Under the pieces are notes generated by a model. That model saw only the letters and a list, made by a program, of their open reading frames with translations. It was not told the origin of the DNA and made no database searches. Both the position numbers and the translations under genes were made by a program. Positions 1-11,687 of a DNA stretch of 64,000 bases are shown here, in pieces (within the stretch, counting starts at the first letter, position 1; each line of letters begins with the position of its first letter). The DNA is from Chloranthus sessilifolius. Its lineage: Eukaryota; Streptophyta; Magnoliopsida; Chloranthales; Chloranthaceae. The stretch is taken from positions 142,287,725 through 142,351,724 of the forward strand of contig CM037588.1 of the NCBI GenBank assembly GCA_021018995.1. The letters are read 5' to 3'.

Positions 1-1234
1 AGTGTCGTAGACTCTAAGAAGCATCAGTCTCAATGACATAATATCCGGTAGTTGCAAGAAGATATTGTTGTATCCAAGACATTTAAATGAGCCTTTATTA
101 TTGAAGATCCGATTGAATCGCTTGATAATTTGTGTGATTCATTGGCGATTATTATTCGAATACCATCGGTTATTGAGCAGTTAACGCTCGGCTATTTGTC
201 ATAGGGGTCACTCTTTCAGCAGTGTCAGCTTGTGTGACACCTAACGGCCGATGTGCTAAGTTAGTTTATTTCTGATATCAACAGTCGTTGGGCGTCCTTC
301 GATATGCCATGATATTGCACGGTGCCTCACTATTACATGCAACGAAATCAATCAATCTCTTCATCAGCTCTGATACCACCCACTTAGAGGATGAGAATTC
401 CCTCTCGTGATTACTTTTTTTCCAAGGCGTACCATCCGATAAATCGTGCCACTTACGACATGCTCAATCGCACCACTATTTCATACTTGGTCTGCTCAAG
501 CTTTACCTTGTATACTGCACTAGTACATCGCTTCGCAACAGTCTTGGCATGCAACTTCTCATGCCGTCATGTCTTGCTCGCATACCGAATCAAGCCCACA
601 GTCGTGTGTCTTCCTCATGTTGCCGTGCTGAACGGAGTCCCACGCAGTGCTCGTGAAGTTGCCCAGCCGTATGCACTGCGTCGCGTAGTCCGGGGCCATA
701 CTTCAACCTCACATTGGGTGCCACACGGCATCGCTGCGTCGACGTCCTAGGCCCACCCTTTCAGGCCTAAGAGACACTTGCGCCTCCTCTGGCAACATAA
801 GGTTCCGTATGGGTAGAAGGCATTCTCCAACACCTCTCCCACATACATGGTCCAAACACCATCTATGGGTAAACAACTAAAGGACCTCAAACCCGTTGGT
901 TTGACATACCTCATGGCACACGTCTTCTGCCTGTGGCACACAGTGTCAAGTCCCAATCAATACGCTCATGACTCCCCTCGTCGTCCTCCCATGCGACCGT
1001 GTCGCGTCCTCACAGCGCGATCACATCGCGAGGCCATTCTGGCCCCATGTTGCGTGCCCTTCTGACACCACATGCCATGCCGTCCCAGCACCAAGATGTC
1101 GCGTGCCCTTTTTGCACTACATTGTGTGTCCAAAGTACCAAAATGTCGCATGCCCTCTTGACACCACATCGCGTGCCCCAGACACCATCCTGCAAGTTCG
1201 AGTATTGACCCCGTCACATTCCGCTTGATTAACA
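1..1234 (-). mobile_element. Partial LTR retrotransposon: primer site plus probable 5' LTR
   Basis: Positions 367-378 are the reverse complement of TGGTATCAGAGC, the initiator tRNA-Met primer-binding site, so an element on the minus strand is expected to have its 5' LTR just to the right. A candidate LTR runs from a TG at about 392 to a CA at 1234 (minus-strand start TGTTAATC). Thirteen bases separate the primer site from the TG, which is more than usual, so the inner boundary is uncertain. The LTR is GC-rich at 960-1200, with degenerate direct repeats of a TGTCGCGTGCCC-type word. The rest of the element lies left of the window. No gag or pol can be read in 1-366. Confidence 0.5.
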
Positions 1235-2148
1235 TATAATCGTTGATGATCAATTTCTATTTTTTAAATCACCTGTGACTCAATCAATTAACGAATTGGT
1301 CATTGGTTAGCCATCCTGTCATTTGGTCAATTGATCGTTTTCCTCCATAGTGGAAATCTTGGACAACAAAAACCCTCTGATCATTCGGCCAACTAAGTGT
1401 TTGGTAAACCACTTGATCTTAAAAGTGGGTATGGGTATTTGTGTCATTATCGATTTAAAAAATTGAGAATTAAATGTTATATGAATAGGTGAGGGTATTT
1501 AAAATTTTAACACATAGTTATTGAAAATTTAAACGGTTGGGACAGGGATAATGTCAATTCTCATAGGGCTCATTCATTTGTAAAGAAAGAACCAGAAAGA
1601 TGCAAAAAAAGGCATTTGACTCAGAAAGCTGCTAAAGAAAGAGCATTTCCGAGAGATTTCGCTGTTCAAAAGTTATTGTGGGTCCCCCACAGAAGAGCAC
1701 CACTTTCCGAGCGAAAGTGACATATGAAACGCTGAGGTTTTGAACAGAAAAGCTTCGAATCTGAGCTATTTTGTGTAAACTTTCTGCAAAGTTATACACC
1801 GGATCGACCATTCCCTCATTCCAACGGCTAGTTCTTGTGAGTGATCCTCTGTCATGCTCACTGGCTAGCCCTTAAAAGGTATATGTATAATATATAAATA
1901 AAATCGTAGGAACAGAGAGTTTCGGTTGGAAAAGATGACGGTGAGATTTTCTCACCTTACCGTCGTCGGTACGCCTCCTTGGCTCAATGGACGGCCACCG
2001 GACCGGTACCAATCGATTTCTGTCATCTGGGGCCGTCGGCCGGCGTGTTGGACTTTCACGTCTCAGACTTCTTACTCCATTAAAATTATGGCTTGCCGTC
2101 AAAAGTGAAGCCTATCCTGTGCGAGCATCGCTTAGGCTGTTTCCCCTT

Positions 2149-2151
<3 letters not shown>

Positions 2152-2211
<60 letters not shown>
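2152..2211. repeat. (TA)n microsatellite
   Basis: Uninterrupted alternating TA for about 60 bases. Confidence 0.95.
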
Positions 2212-2216
<5 letters not shown>

Positions 2217-2777
2217 TACAATATAATATCTATTTTGTATTATAAAATAATGTGATAGATAGCAACATGAACGGACTTACCAATTTTTTATTTTTTTAAT
2301 GAGTGGCTATCCCATGTGGAGCTAAAACACCAAAGCTAGTGCTTTCAAAACTGATTTGCAGACTAGCTTCATTACAGCCTGATTTCAATTCTTTTTCTGT
2401 CAGCTACAAAAATAATATAATCATGTAAATCTATTTTCACCACCACACTGAGTCTAATTTGGGCTCAATCTTTGGAGCGCAATATTTGGAGATATATAGT
2501 TCCGATTTACACATATGACCTATCGTTTTTGGTCTATTCATCGAGATCTATATGTTGGACTCGTTGTTTGGACTGTTTGGGACTGTTTTAGACCTGATAA
2601 TCTGGAGATATACAATTCCAAGGTATTATCTCATGTTTTGTATTTTATGAATAATTATGATGTAGATGGTTTATATTGATGTGAGTCTTTCTTTTAGGTT
2701 TATTTTATTGGTTTGAAATTGAACTGGTCTATCAACTCTTCTTCTGTTCATTAATGATTTTTTTTAGAAGTTTAAGA

Positions 2778-2803
2778 AAGAGAGAGAGAGAGAGAGAGAG
2801 AGA
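2778..2803. repeat. (GA)n microsatellite
   Basis: About 13 uninterrupted GA units. Confidence 0.9.
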
Positions 2804-3492
2804 CCCCATGTTTGTTTTGTTTACTGGTCCTGGATCCTTTGATCATCAGTAGTTTTTGTTCTTTGAGAAGAATTTTCATGCTATAATGATTGTTGGTTTT
2901 GGGATGAATAAATTGTCATATCTATATTTTAATATTATATGCTCGCTCTTGAAGGGTTTATTTTTGAGTTTGTTTCAATCTTCATATAAATGATATGGAT
3001 TGCTTTCACCTCAAGAAATTATATTAAAAAATAAATCCATCACATAACTCCAACCTCGTATGGATTGTTTGCTCGAAATTTTTTACCAAAATTCGAGTAG
3101 GACAAGTACTCCGATGATTAATATTTGTATGACGGTATCACAATCACAGATTCATCCGATTCTGAGCTTTTCAAAGAATAACGTAAGAACGATTGAGAAA
3201 TTAATTTTTTTGAGTAAAACCCAAACTTATGGCAACTTAAGAACAATTCTAGGAAAATACAGAAATCAGACTCTGCTAAGAATCAATAGGAATCTGAGTT
3301 GTCATGATTCAGAGTTTATTTGAGAAAAGTCAAGAAACACCTGAACGAGGCCATAAATGATAAGGGACCTCACCAATTCCCATAGTCAGATAAGGGATTT
3401 TGACTAGTAAAGCATGCTAATTGTACTCTGTTGGGGCACTTTACTAGTCTCTTATTTTATATTATATTATAGAGTTTATATTCTTAGATGTG

Positions 3493-3707
3493 GGCATGGA
3501 TCAAAATATCGTCCGATACGATACATATCAGTATTGGACTAGGACGCTACGGTATATTGATGTACCGTATCGTCCAATTTGTATGGGAAGGCCCGGACGA
3601 TACATTGACATGTATCGTCCGGTAAGTTACTATTCCGATACGTATCGTCCGATACGTATCGGTTTGGAGCTCGGACGATACATATCGGAAACGCGAGATT
3701 TTGACCC
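3493..3707. mobile_element. Mutator-like MITE, copy A, with 9-bp target duplication
   Basis: The 215-bp element is bordered by the identical 9-mer TTAGATGTG at 3484-3492 and 3708-3716. Its ends read GGATCAAAATATCG (left, after a few bases) and, inverted on the right, GGGTCAAAATCTCG. A 9-bp target duplication is the hallmark of Mutator-superfamily transposition. The interior is a mosaic of CGATACGTATCG-type palindromes. Related copies are at 6696-6860 and 33135-33336. It has no coding capacity. Confidence 0.8.
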
Positions 3708-3716
3708 TTAGATGTG

Positions 3717-5065
3717 TAATTGTTCCCAAACATCATTATAGAGCTTAGTGACTTATAAACCGATACATATCAATCCGGTGGTGAGTAGATATCCGGTATG
3801 TCGACCGATTCAGTCCATATTAAAGTACCTTTTTAATGTTTTAAAATTCTTTAAAAACATATAAATGATTTAAGTAATAGCCAAATTTGCTCAAAAGATT
3901 TTTTTGATATTATGAGTCGGTATGGGCTGCGTTTGACTGATATTTGACCACATATGGTGTCCAGGGAGTATATGGTGTCAGAGGAGGCCTCACTCAATTT
4001 GTATCGGATATGACTGATATTTAAAATCTTGTTTTGCCACTGACCAATAATCACGTCAAAACACAACGCAACTTCTCTTCGTAATAATAATAATAATCTA
4101 GGGCAATGGTCATCTAGAAGTGGTTGAACCGAATTAATGGATCCATAGTTTAAAATCTCACCCGAGAGATGAGACATTTCGAGCTCCGACCATACAAGAT
4201 TCAAGTGTGAATCACCAGGGCCTTCAAATCACACCATACCCCGGCGAGGTATACAAGATCTCGATAATCTTAGGCATCTTGTCCAAGATGGGACGAGAAG
4301 AGTGAGAAAAATTATCTCTCGTTGAGATAGGTGTGATTTGAGTTGGTTAAAAGAAAAATAAGAAAATCAAGTTGGGTTTTATATGTTTAAACTGTTGACT
4401 TCTTTGAATCATATGATTGAGATTGTTTTTTACCCCAATATTCAACACGAAAGATCTTGAGATCATAGGTCTGCCATCATACGATCAATTTTTTATTTCA
4501 CATGACACATATCCCAAAAAGTTAATATGATTATAAGAGTACATCAAACATAATTCTCGGATCACTTTTCGAGAGTTGTGCCGTGTGAAATCAAAAGTTA
4601 ACTATAAGATGATAGGACCATGATTTCGAGATCTATTGGGTCCCGATTTGGAACAAAAAATTTCGCCAACATCTTACTCAAAAAAGTCATAAGTCTAAGC
4701 ATATACACGTGTTGACAAGTACGACTCTTAAGTTGTAAATGAAGGTACCCTAAAAAATAGTACCCTGCGGGCCACAACCCAAATTCCTCATATTCTTCAC
4801 TGGTTTTTATGTTTATATATGTTTGAAATAATATTATTATGTTTATATGTATTAATTTTTAAATTTTTTTTTACTTAAATATAATTATTATAAATATTTT
4901 ATTAATTTAAAATTTAAATTAATAATAAATTATTTTTTAGTCTATCACACCGTCTTGCCTAGATGTCTCGGACTCAGAGGTGTTCGAGACAACTAGGATT
5001 TCGGAGATTTCAAATCATGGTTGGACCTGATCCTTACTCTAATAAAAATTGGCTAGTTTAGTGTG
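3717..5065. other. Gene-free stretch with degraded repeat copies
   Basis: No gene is recognisable. About 4385-4760 is a degraded copy of the repeat seen more clearly at 9788, 11688 and 15219 (shared words include GATCTTGAGATCAT and TTTTATTTCACATG). Its right part ends in GGTACCCT like those elements; its left border could not be fixed. Confidence 0.55.
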
Positions 5066-5073
5066 GGCACGAG

Positions 5074-5407
5074 CATAGTGACAAATTCTTTGAAATCGTC
5101 TAAATTTTTTTCAAAATTTACAAAAATAGGAGTTGAGCGAAACTTTTGACGAAATTTCGATGATTTATTAAAATCGCTGAAATTTTCTTAATTTTGATGA
5201 AATTAACGAAATTTTATCAAAATTAATAAATCTTTTCTAATTATTATTATTTTTTAAATAATAAATAAAATTCTTATGAAGGTTTAAATATAATTTATAT
5301 GTAATATTTTTTATAATCCTTTAAAATTTTTTAAAACTTTTCAAAATTTTTTTGAAATTTATTCAAAATAAATCGAAATGACCTCCTACCGAAATGTTGC
5401 CAAAAAC
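5074..5407. mobile_element. hAT-like MITE with 8-bp target duplication
   Basis: Flanked by GGCACGAG (5066-5073) and AGCACGAG (5408-5415), 7 of 8 identical. The left end, CATAGTGACAAATT, matches the ends of the better preserved relative at 8682-9174. The right end is diverged. The interior is AT-rich with many GAAATTT words and does not code. Confidence 0.6.
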
Positions 5408-5792
5408 AGCACGAGTTACTACTTCTTTCTTAAAGGCATGTCAACTTGTCAAGTCAACATGTCAACAATTACTACTACTGCTAATAAAATAATAATAAAC
5501 ATGTAGTCATCTGATCAGATTTTGTGACACCTGTTGCACCCACAGCCACCTGATGGGAGTTTCAATTTGGGGGCCCTTGTGCTTTCAATAGTGATAGGAT
5601 TTAACTTATAAAAAATAAAAATAAAAAAACCAGTGACAGGATTTAAGAGATTTGACGTCAAAAAGCTGATGCTAACACTATTTTGTAAAGCTGGTGGATA
5701 CATCAGATATTGTCCAGTATCATCTGCGCGGCCCATCAAATATTGTCCACGTGGCCTACTTAGATGTATGCATGAGACATATATTAGAGCAA
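5408..5792. other. Gene-free spacer
   Basis: No gene, terminal repeat or target duplication was recognised here. Confidence 0.5.
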
Positions 5793-6405
5793 ATTACCCG
5801 GGAGGGTCTTAAGTTTGCACTAATTGCAAAACAATTGATGAGGGTCTATTAATTAACATATGACGAAATTTAACTTTAGTGACATAATGAGTTAGGTGAA
5901 AATCCCCTACGATCTCATATGAGATTGATCGATCTGTTATAAGACCGATGGCGTCAATCTCATATGAGACCAATCATGCCATATAATGGTCTTTGAGATC
6001 CGTGAGATCTTCATGCTTGCTCTCAATTCAACGATGACCGGAGGCAAGATCATCTCTTGGACGAAATACGAGGATGAGAACCTTAGCGTTGAGTCCAAAC
6101 CTTCTACACCGGGTACATAGCCATGATAATGGTGGAGGAGGGTGGTGTCGCGGGCCGGCCTTTGGATTGGCCATCACCCTCCTCACCGAAACTGAGGACA
6201 AGATCGTTGAGATGAGATCCAAAGCCTCCTCTTCTCCTCCATGTTCTTCGTCTTAACTCATTAGACCCTCACAAACTTTTTCAAATAATAATACGGAAAA
6301 GTTCAGGGTATGAGACCCTCTCCGGTAATATACAATAAGTTGGATCCTCTCAAGTAATTACAGTGTAAATGGAGACCCTCTGGTGTAATTTTTCCTAGAT
6401 ATTAT
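5793..6405. mobile_element. Candidate Pack-MULE with captured GC-rich segment
   Basis: The outer parts are roughly inverted copies of each other: AAATTACCCGGGAGGGTCT on the left, and AAATTACACCAGAGGGTCT read on the minus strand at the right end. The middle (about 6010-6260) is clearly richer in G and C than its surroundings and stays open on both strands for 60 or more codons, as a captured host gene fragment would. No matching target duplication was found and the captured piece was not identified. Confidence 0.4.
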
Positions 6406-6419
6406 AGATACTAGAGTTG

Positions 6420-6458
6420 GTGGTGCACGGGACTAGTCACACATGGCCCGTGCACCAC
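6420..6458. repeat. 12-bp perfect inverted repeat
   Basis: Arms GTGGTGCACGGG (6420-6431) and CCCGTGCACCAC (6447-6458) enclose a 15-base loop. Confidence 0.7.
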
Positions 6459-6695
6459 AGACTGTACACGATCTATAGGTAGGGTCCGCCATTACCCAAT
6501 CGCTAATGTCAGTGCCCGGGTCTGGCTCGAAATACGAGCTCATATAAGTTTGGCATGTATGCAAGTCGACATCAACGGTGTGAAAGACAGTAGAGTGGTC
6601 TTCCCATCAACTGTCCACGTCAACTTTCATAAATCCATTTGTTGTGACAAGCGTCAGGAGTAGGGTGCCTGTCGGTTCCACCACACGATTGGCTT

Positions 6696-6860
6696 TATGG
6701 CTCAAAATTTCGGCCGAAATGTCAAAATTTCAGTCTCCACCGAAATCGAAACGATAACAGAATTATTGGATGTTTTATATGGGCATGTATGAAGATTTCA
6801 GTCGAAATTTTGGTTTAGGTCAACACTAGAATCGAAACTAAATATGAAAATTTGATCCCT
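6696..6860. mobile_element. Mutator-like MITE, copy B, with 9-bp target duplication
   Basis: Identical 9-mers GATTGGCTT at 6687-6695 and 6861-6869 flank a 165-bp element. Its ends are GGCTCAAAATTTCG and, on the other strand, GGGATCAAATTTTC, matching the ends of the elements at 3493 and 33135. Non-coding. Confidence 0.7.
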
Positions 6861-6869
6861 GATTGGCTT

Positions 6870-7313
6870 AACTTAACTTTGTGTCTAGCCCCATATTTAG
6901 TTAAAGATCAAACTAAAGTTAGCATAATAATGGATGCAAATTAGTGTAGACTAAAGGATAGATTCCGACTCGGTCTCCGGCTTCGTATTATCTAAAATTA
7001 ATATAAGTTTTATTACCACGAACTCACATTAGGTCACCAATGTTCGTGATTAGATCTTGAATTTTGTACATGTGACACCATTTTGACCCTAGAGGGTCCC
7101 ATGTGGATAGAGACATCATCTTCATTAGATTCAAATCAAGGTTTGATAAAATGTTATATATTTATGAGTAATCCTTTGATAATATATATATATTTTTTTT
7201 AATCTATGTTTGTATTAAAGAAATGCTAAAATTGAGTCTCGAAAGACCGATAACGACCCAAAATGACACTACAAAACCTCCAACAAATGCAAATAAAAAT
7301 AAATCCTTTGATA
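6870..7313. other. Gene-free spacer
   Basis: AT-rich sequence without recognisable genes or element ends. Confidence 0.5.
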
Positions 7314-7948
7314 ATATAACTAGGAAAATTTGCATTTTCGGCCCTATTTATAGTTTTAATATATGCAGACTAGGCCAGCTTTAAGCTAAACCGTTTCCAC
7401 GTCAGCATCAATCAGTCTTTTTCGAAATTAGTCATTTAAAATTCTTTCTTCCTTATTTATTATATTTTTATTTTTCATTATTTTTTTCTTCTCCCTTTTT
7501 TCAGTTTCGACGACAGTAAATAGTTCAGTGAACAACAACTGAACACTGATTACCTAAAATCCTTTATAGCAAACATAAATAAAACATCAGAAATTGTAAG
7601 GTTGCATACGTTTTCATAAGATTGCGAACACTAACATATCTTAGCACCATAAGATAGTGTACGCTATTGTAAGATAGTGTTCGTTATCTTAGCGCTATTT
7701 TATGATAGCGTCTCATTTTAACACTAGTGTTCGCTATCTTACAATAGCGCACATTATCTTAAGATAGCGTTCACGAAATATATATATAATGTTTCTAGTG
7801 AAGGTAAGCCTCTATTTAACAGAAAAAGCATGTTGAAGCATAAGATTGTGAGTTATGTCATATCTTATCGTCATAAGATAACGTGCGTTATTGTAAGATA
7901 ATATCCCCAATTGTAAGGCGCTAATTTATGATAGTGCATGCTATTTTA

Positions 7949-7985
<37 letters not shown>

Positions 7986-8034
7986 TATCCACAAATGTAA
8001 GGCACTATTTTATAATAGCGCCCGCTATTTTAAG

Positions 8035-8068
<34 letters not shown>

Positions 8069-8681
8069 ATATGTTTTTAGTGAAGATAAGGCTCTTCTTA
8101 ACCAAAAAAAACACAAAGTTAAATAACTCTTATTTCGATAATTGATGTTGGTGAAGAATAAGGTGCCCTACCATTTGACTAATTACCAAACAAGATTTTA
8201 GGTATCAATTGTAAATATTTGATCTTCAATGATGTCAGGGTCCCTATTAGTACAAGGATACAGCTATTCTCAGAGTTTCTTAATTAGTGCCAAAAGGTTT
8301 TTCAACGATTAAAACTATTGACTGATTTGAATTAAATGATAGAGATCATTTTTTGCTCCAATCTTCATCAAGATTAATTGTAAGATCATAGTGTACCTAT
8401 CAAATAGTCACATATTAATTCCACATGGTGTGCATCCCCAAAAGTGAAGGTCACCCCATTTGCCTATGATCTAGGTGCACAACAAGATTCAGTGTTAAAG
8501 CTATCTATAATTTTATTAGATTCAATAGCTAGGTAGTACCAAAGTTGGTGGTCAGATACCAACACCTGATTCCGACTCCACTATTAGAAACGCAACATTC
8601 TAGTTGGAACCCAATTACTGAAATAAGAGTTCTTTAACTTTATTTTTTATTTTGTTGAAAAGAGTCTTTCCTTCCCTAGAA

Positions 8682-9174
8682 CATTGTGACAAATTTCGCC
8701 GAAATTCGGTGAAATTTCGTGAAAAATGCCAAAATTGGGGTCAAAAGAAACTTTCGAAGAAATTTTAGTTTTTTCGGCGAAATTTCAGAAATTTAGGTAA
8801 ATTTTAAAATTTTTATATTTTGAAATTTTTATATTTTTTATATTAGTAATTTACTAATAAATGGCAAAAGCAAAGTTGGCTATTTGTTCACCAGTCATCA
8901 CATAGCTATGGATTGCTTAAGTGTAAAGTTCCAAGCAAGAACCTATTATATAGAGAGGCTTGAGTGTCCCGATTTCTCTCCCCAACGATGTGGGACTAAA
9001 GCTAGTTAGCAAAAAAATACACTTTTTCTATATGCCTTCGAGCTTTATGCTTGAGCTTCAGTGCTTAGAACAATTGCTTAAATATATTATTTTATATTTT
9101 TTTTATCCCCGAAATGTACCGAACGGACCGGACCTCCCACCGAAAAATTACCGAAAAAGAAATTTGTCACTATG
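8682..9174. mobile_element. hAT-like MITE nested in the MULE
   Basis: Target duplications CCCTAGAA (8674-8681) and CCCTGGAA (9175-9182) differ at one of eight positions. The ends are CATTGTGACAAATTTC and, inverted, CATAGTGACAAATTTC. An 8-bp duplication with CA-starting ends fits the hAT superfamily. The 493-bp interior has no transposase. It is a relative of 5074-5407. Confidence 0.8.
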
Positions 9175-9183
9175 CCCTGGAAA

Positions 9184-9185
<2 letters not shown>

Positions 9186-9220
<35 letters not shown>
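9186..9220. repeat. (TA)n microsatellite
   Basis: Uninterrupted TA units right beside the nested hAT MITE. Confidence 0.9.
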
Positions 9221-9223
<3 letters not shown>

Positions 9224-9787
9224 GTGTTTGTCTCCCTTAGTCTTCGTTTCTGCTCACCTTCAACTAACATATACATCTTAAGATAGTATACGCTATCATA
9301 AACTAGCGCACACTATCTTGTGGCGCTAAAATATTATAGCGCTCCAATCTTATGAAAGCATCCGCAATCTTACAATTATTTTATGTTTTTGTGTTTTATT
9401 TATGTTTGTTATGAAAGATTTTAGATTATCAGTGCCCGATTGTCATTCACTGAGTTATCTATTGCCGTCAAAATTGAAAAAAATGAGAAAAAATAATAAA
9501 AAATAAAAATATAATTTAAAAAAAAAAAAATCTTAAATGGCTAATTTCAAAAAAGATAGGTTGATGCTGACATTGAAACGGCTTGGCTTGGAGCGGGCCT
9601 ACTCTGTATATATTAAAATTATAGGGCCATTTCTGCAAATTAGAAATTTGATAAGGCCAAAAGTATAAATTTTCCTTATAACTAATAGTACACTTTTTCT
9701 TGTTCACATAACCTTAATTCCTCGGATACACCACTATATTTTGGTTGTAATTTTTTTGACTTATGAGGCTACTTCTCATAGTAATTA

Positions 9788-10206
9788 GGGTAGCTTTATT
9801 TGCCCCGCGTTTTCTGAAAGCGCCTACATCTCAAACCCCTTAAAAAATGTTAATTGCTTCGGATCAAATGATAGATATCGTTTTTACCATGATCTTCCAC
9901 ACAATAAATCTTGAGATCATGATACACATATCTGATGTCTAGTTTTTATTCCATATATCACAACTCTCGAAAAAATAGTCATAAAATCACGTTTGAGTGT
10001 GATGTGTGTCATATGATTGAAGATTCATTTTTTAAGGAACTATGACACATGAAATCAACAACTAACCGTCTAATAGGTGTGCCATGATTCCAAAATCTAT
10101 TGTGTGGAAGATCGAAGTGAAGCGCAATCTCCATCATCTGATTTGAACTAATCCAAGAGTTTTCAAAACGCTTTCAGAGATCGCGTGGGAACTAATAGAA
10201 CTACCA
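9788..10206. mobile_element. Mutator-like MITE (GGGTAG/GAAAGCGCC family)
   Basis: The same 11-mer CATAGTAATTA sits at 9777-9787 and 10205-10215, so the true duplication is at least 9 bp. The ends GGGTAGCTTTATT and (inverted) TGGTAGTTCTATT are alike, followed on both sides by GAAAGCG-type words. The interior carries inverted copies of GATCTTGAGATCAT. Same family as 11688-12258 and, more distantly, 15219-15625. Confidence 0.7.
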
Positions 10207-10215
10207 TAGTAATTA

Positions 10216-10711
10216 TTTAATGCCCGTAAAAAAAAAAGCTCAACGGTCCAATGCGTTCCATGTTTTAATAAATAGTAGCTACAAAAGTAATTTGTATTAT
10301 TGGAGTCATTCATTTGAGCAAAAAGTGAAGTAGTTAATAAAGTGGATTTATACTTATATTCTATAACAAACTGAATAACCTTTTACAATAAAATTGTATT
10401 TTTTTATTTATCAAAAAAAAAAAAATCATTATACTTTTATAGTAGTAAAAAAATATAAGATTAATTATACTGCAGTCTCTATGTTTCTCTGAAATTATGT
10501 GTAGGTCCCTTCACTTTTTATTATTTGAGATTCAACTAAACACTTGGATGCCTTGGACAAGGAGACCTCGTGTTTATATTCTATCAAAAAGGTAAAGGAA
10601 TGACATCTGCCGTGTGGTTGAGTTAACAATCAGATTACCGTTATGCACATGATCTATATGGATTCTATTTTTCACCTTTAATTTTTAGACATCACACTGA
10701 CCATCAGTTAA
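10216..10711. other. Gene-free spacer
   Basis: AT-rich; nothing recognised. Confidence 0.5.
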
Positions 10712-11115
10712 TATAATAGTCCCACATCGGATAGGGAAAAGTCTTAACTCTGGGCTATATGTGATTGCGGATGCTACATGTCATGATACGTTTTAGGTGA
10801 AGACTTAAGCCCATGCCAAAACCAAAATCGGGGCGGGGACCTAAGCTCAGAACCGGACAACATGGTAGCATGTGGGTCTAGGTCTTCACAGAATGGTATC
10901 AGAGCCGTGGACGATTCTTCTATAAGGTGGGGGGATTGTAATAGTCCCACATCGGATAGGGAAAAGTTTTGACCTTAGGCTATATGTGATTGTGAATGCT
11001 ACATGTTATGACGGGTTTTGGGTGGGGACTTAAGCTTATGCCAAAAACAAAACCGAGGCAGAGACCTAAGCTCAGAACCGGACAATATGGTGACATGTGG
11101 GTCTAGGTCTTCACA
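10712..11115 (+). mobile_element. Complete TRIM (miniature LTR retrotransposon)
   Basis: Two direct repeats of exactly 179 bp (10712-10890 and 10937-11115) begin T(G/A)TAATAGTCCCACATCGG and end TCTTCACA. Directly after the first lies TGGTATCAGAGC (10894-10905), the tRNA-Met primer site, and directly before the second is the purine tract GTGGGGGGA (10927-10935). The 5-bp duplication GTTAA is perfect (10707-10711 and 11116-11120). Total 404 bp with no coding capacity: all the cis signals of an LTR retrotransposon and nothing else. Confidence 0.95.
10894..10905 (+). promoter_or_regulatory. tRNA-Met primer-binding site of the TRIM
   Basis: TGGTATCAGAGC lies three bases after the first LTR; reverse transcription of such elements is primed here by initiator tRNA-Met. 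Confidence 0.9.
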
Positions 11116-11441
11116 GTTAAACACCTGACCAAACAGGTGTTTAAATGATCATGGCTTAAGATGTGGGTAATTCACTACCATTATAATGATAGATCATACA
11201 TCAAAGGGACACGTGCCTAAAAAAATTATACTCATTGAGAGATTTTAACCATCCGATCTGTGCACTCTAATACTGGTTGTTATTTTTTAATTTAATGACG
11301 TATAATAAAGTTTATCAAACGGATGGTCCACAGCCACTTATAGACATTATTTTTATGGATAAGACATGTTTAAATGATGATTCCCACTTTAACAATTTGG
11401 ATTGATCACATATGTGCTGGGTGACAAAATTATATACCACC

Positions 11442-11670
11442 CTTCAATGGTGGTGTAAGATCATTTAAATAACATTTTAATGTTTAAATGGCTGCCAAGA
11501 CTTAAGAGCTTATCCCTTAATTTTTTTAATGAAACTACTGCCCTTCAATGGTGTATGATACAAAATCTTAAAATAATGGTGTAAGATCATTTAAACAATA
11601 TTTTAATATTTAAATGGCTGTCAAGACTCCGGAGCTTATCCCTTAATTTTTTTAATGAAACTACTAAAGG
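11442..11670. repeat. Imperfect tandem duplication of about 95-135 bp
   Basis: The block from GGTGTAAGATCATTTAAA to AATGAAACTACT occurs twice (about 11442-11541 and 11576-11666), including the run CTTATCCCTTAATTTTTTT. Copies differ by a few substitutions. Confidence 0.75.
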
Positions 11671-11687
11671 TAACATCATATACAATA

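Larger units (their letters stand above)
1235..3483. other. AT-rich stretch without a recognisable gene
   Basis: No coding region or complete transposon was recognised. It contains an AT dinucleotide run (2152-2211) and a GA run (2778-2803). Short open frames around 1870-2230 are broken by the microsatellite and resemble nothing known to me. Confidence 0.6.
7323..9675. mobile_element. Non-autonomous Mutator-like element with long terminal inverted repeats
   Basis: Nearly perfect 9-bp duplications, ATATAACTA (7314-7322) and TTATAACTA (9676-9684), flank terminal inverted repeats that begin GGAAAATTT and can be followed inward for several hundred bases (about 7323-7790 against about 9275-9675). 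The inner arms hold many short dyads of the type GATAGCG/CGCTATC. No transposase can be read. The centre contains TA and TG microsatellites (7951-7983, 8036-8070), a partial copy of the GATCTTGAGATCAT repeat near 8270-8430, and a nested hAT MITE (8682-9174). Confidence 0.75.

Noticed and set aside
391-750. 119-codon open frame at the start of the window
   Set aside because: Lies within the probable LTR, shows no domain and has unusual composition; most likely chance.
968-1253. Overlapping Cys- and His-rich frames on both strands
   Set aside because: They come from the GC-rich direct repeats of the LTR, not from a zinc-finger gene.
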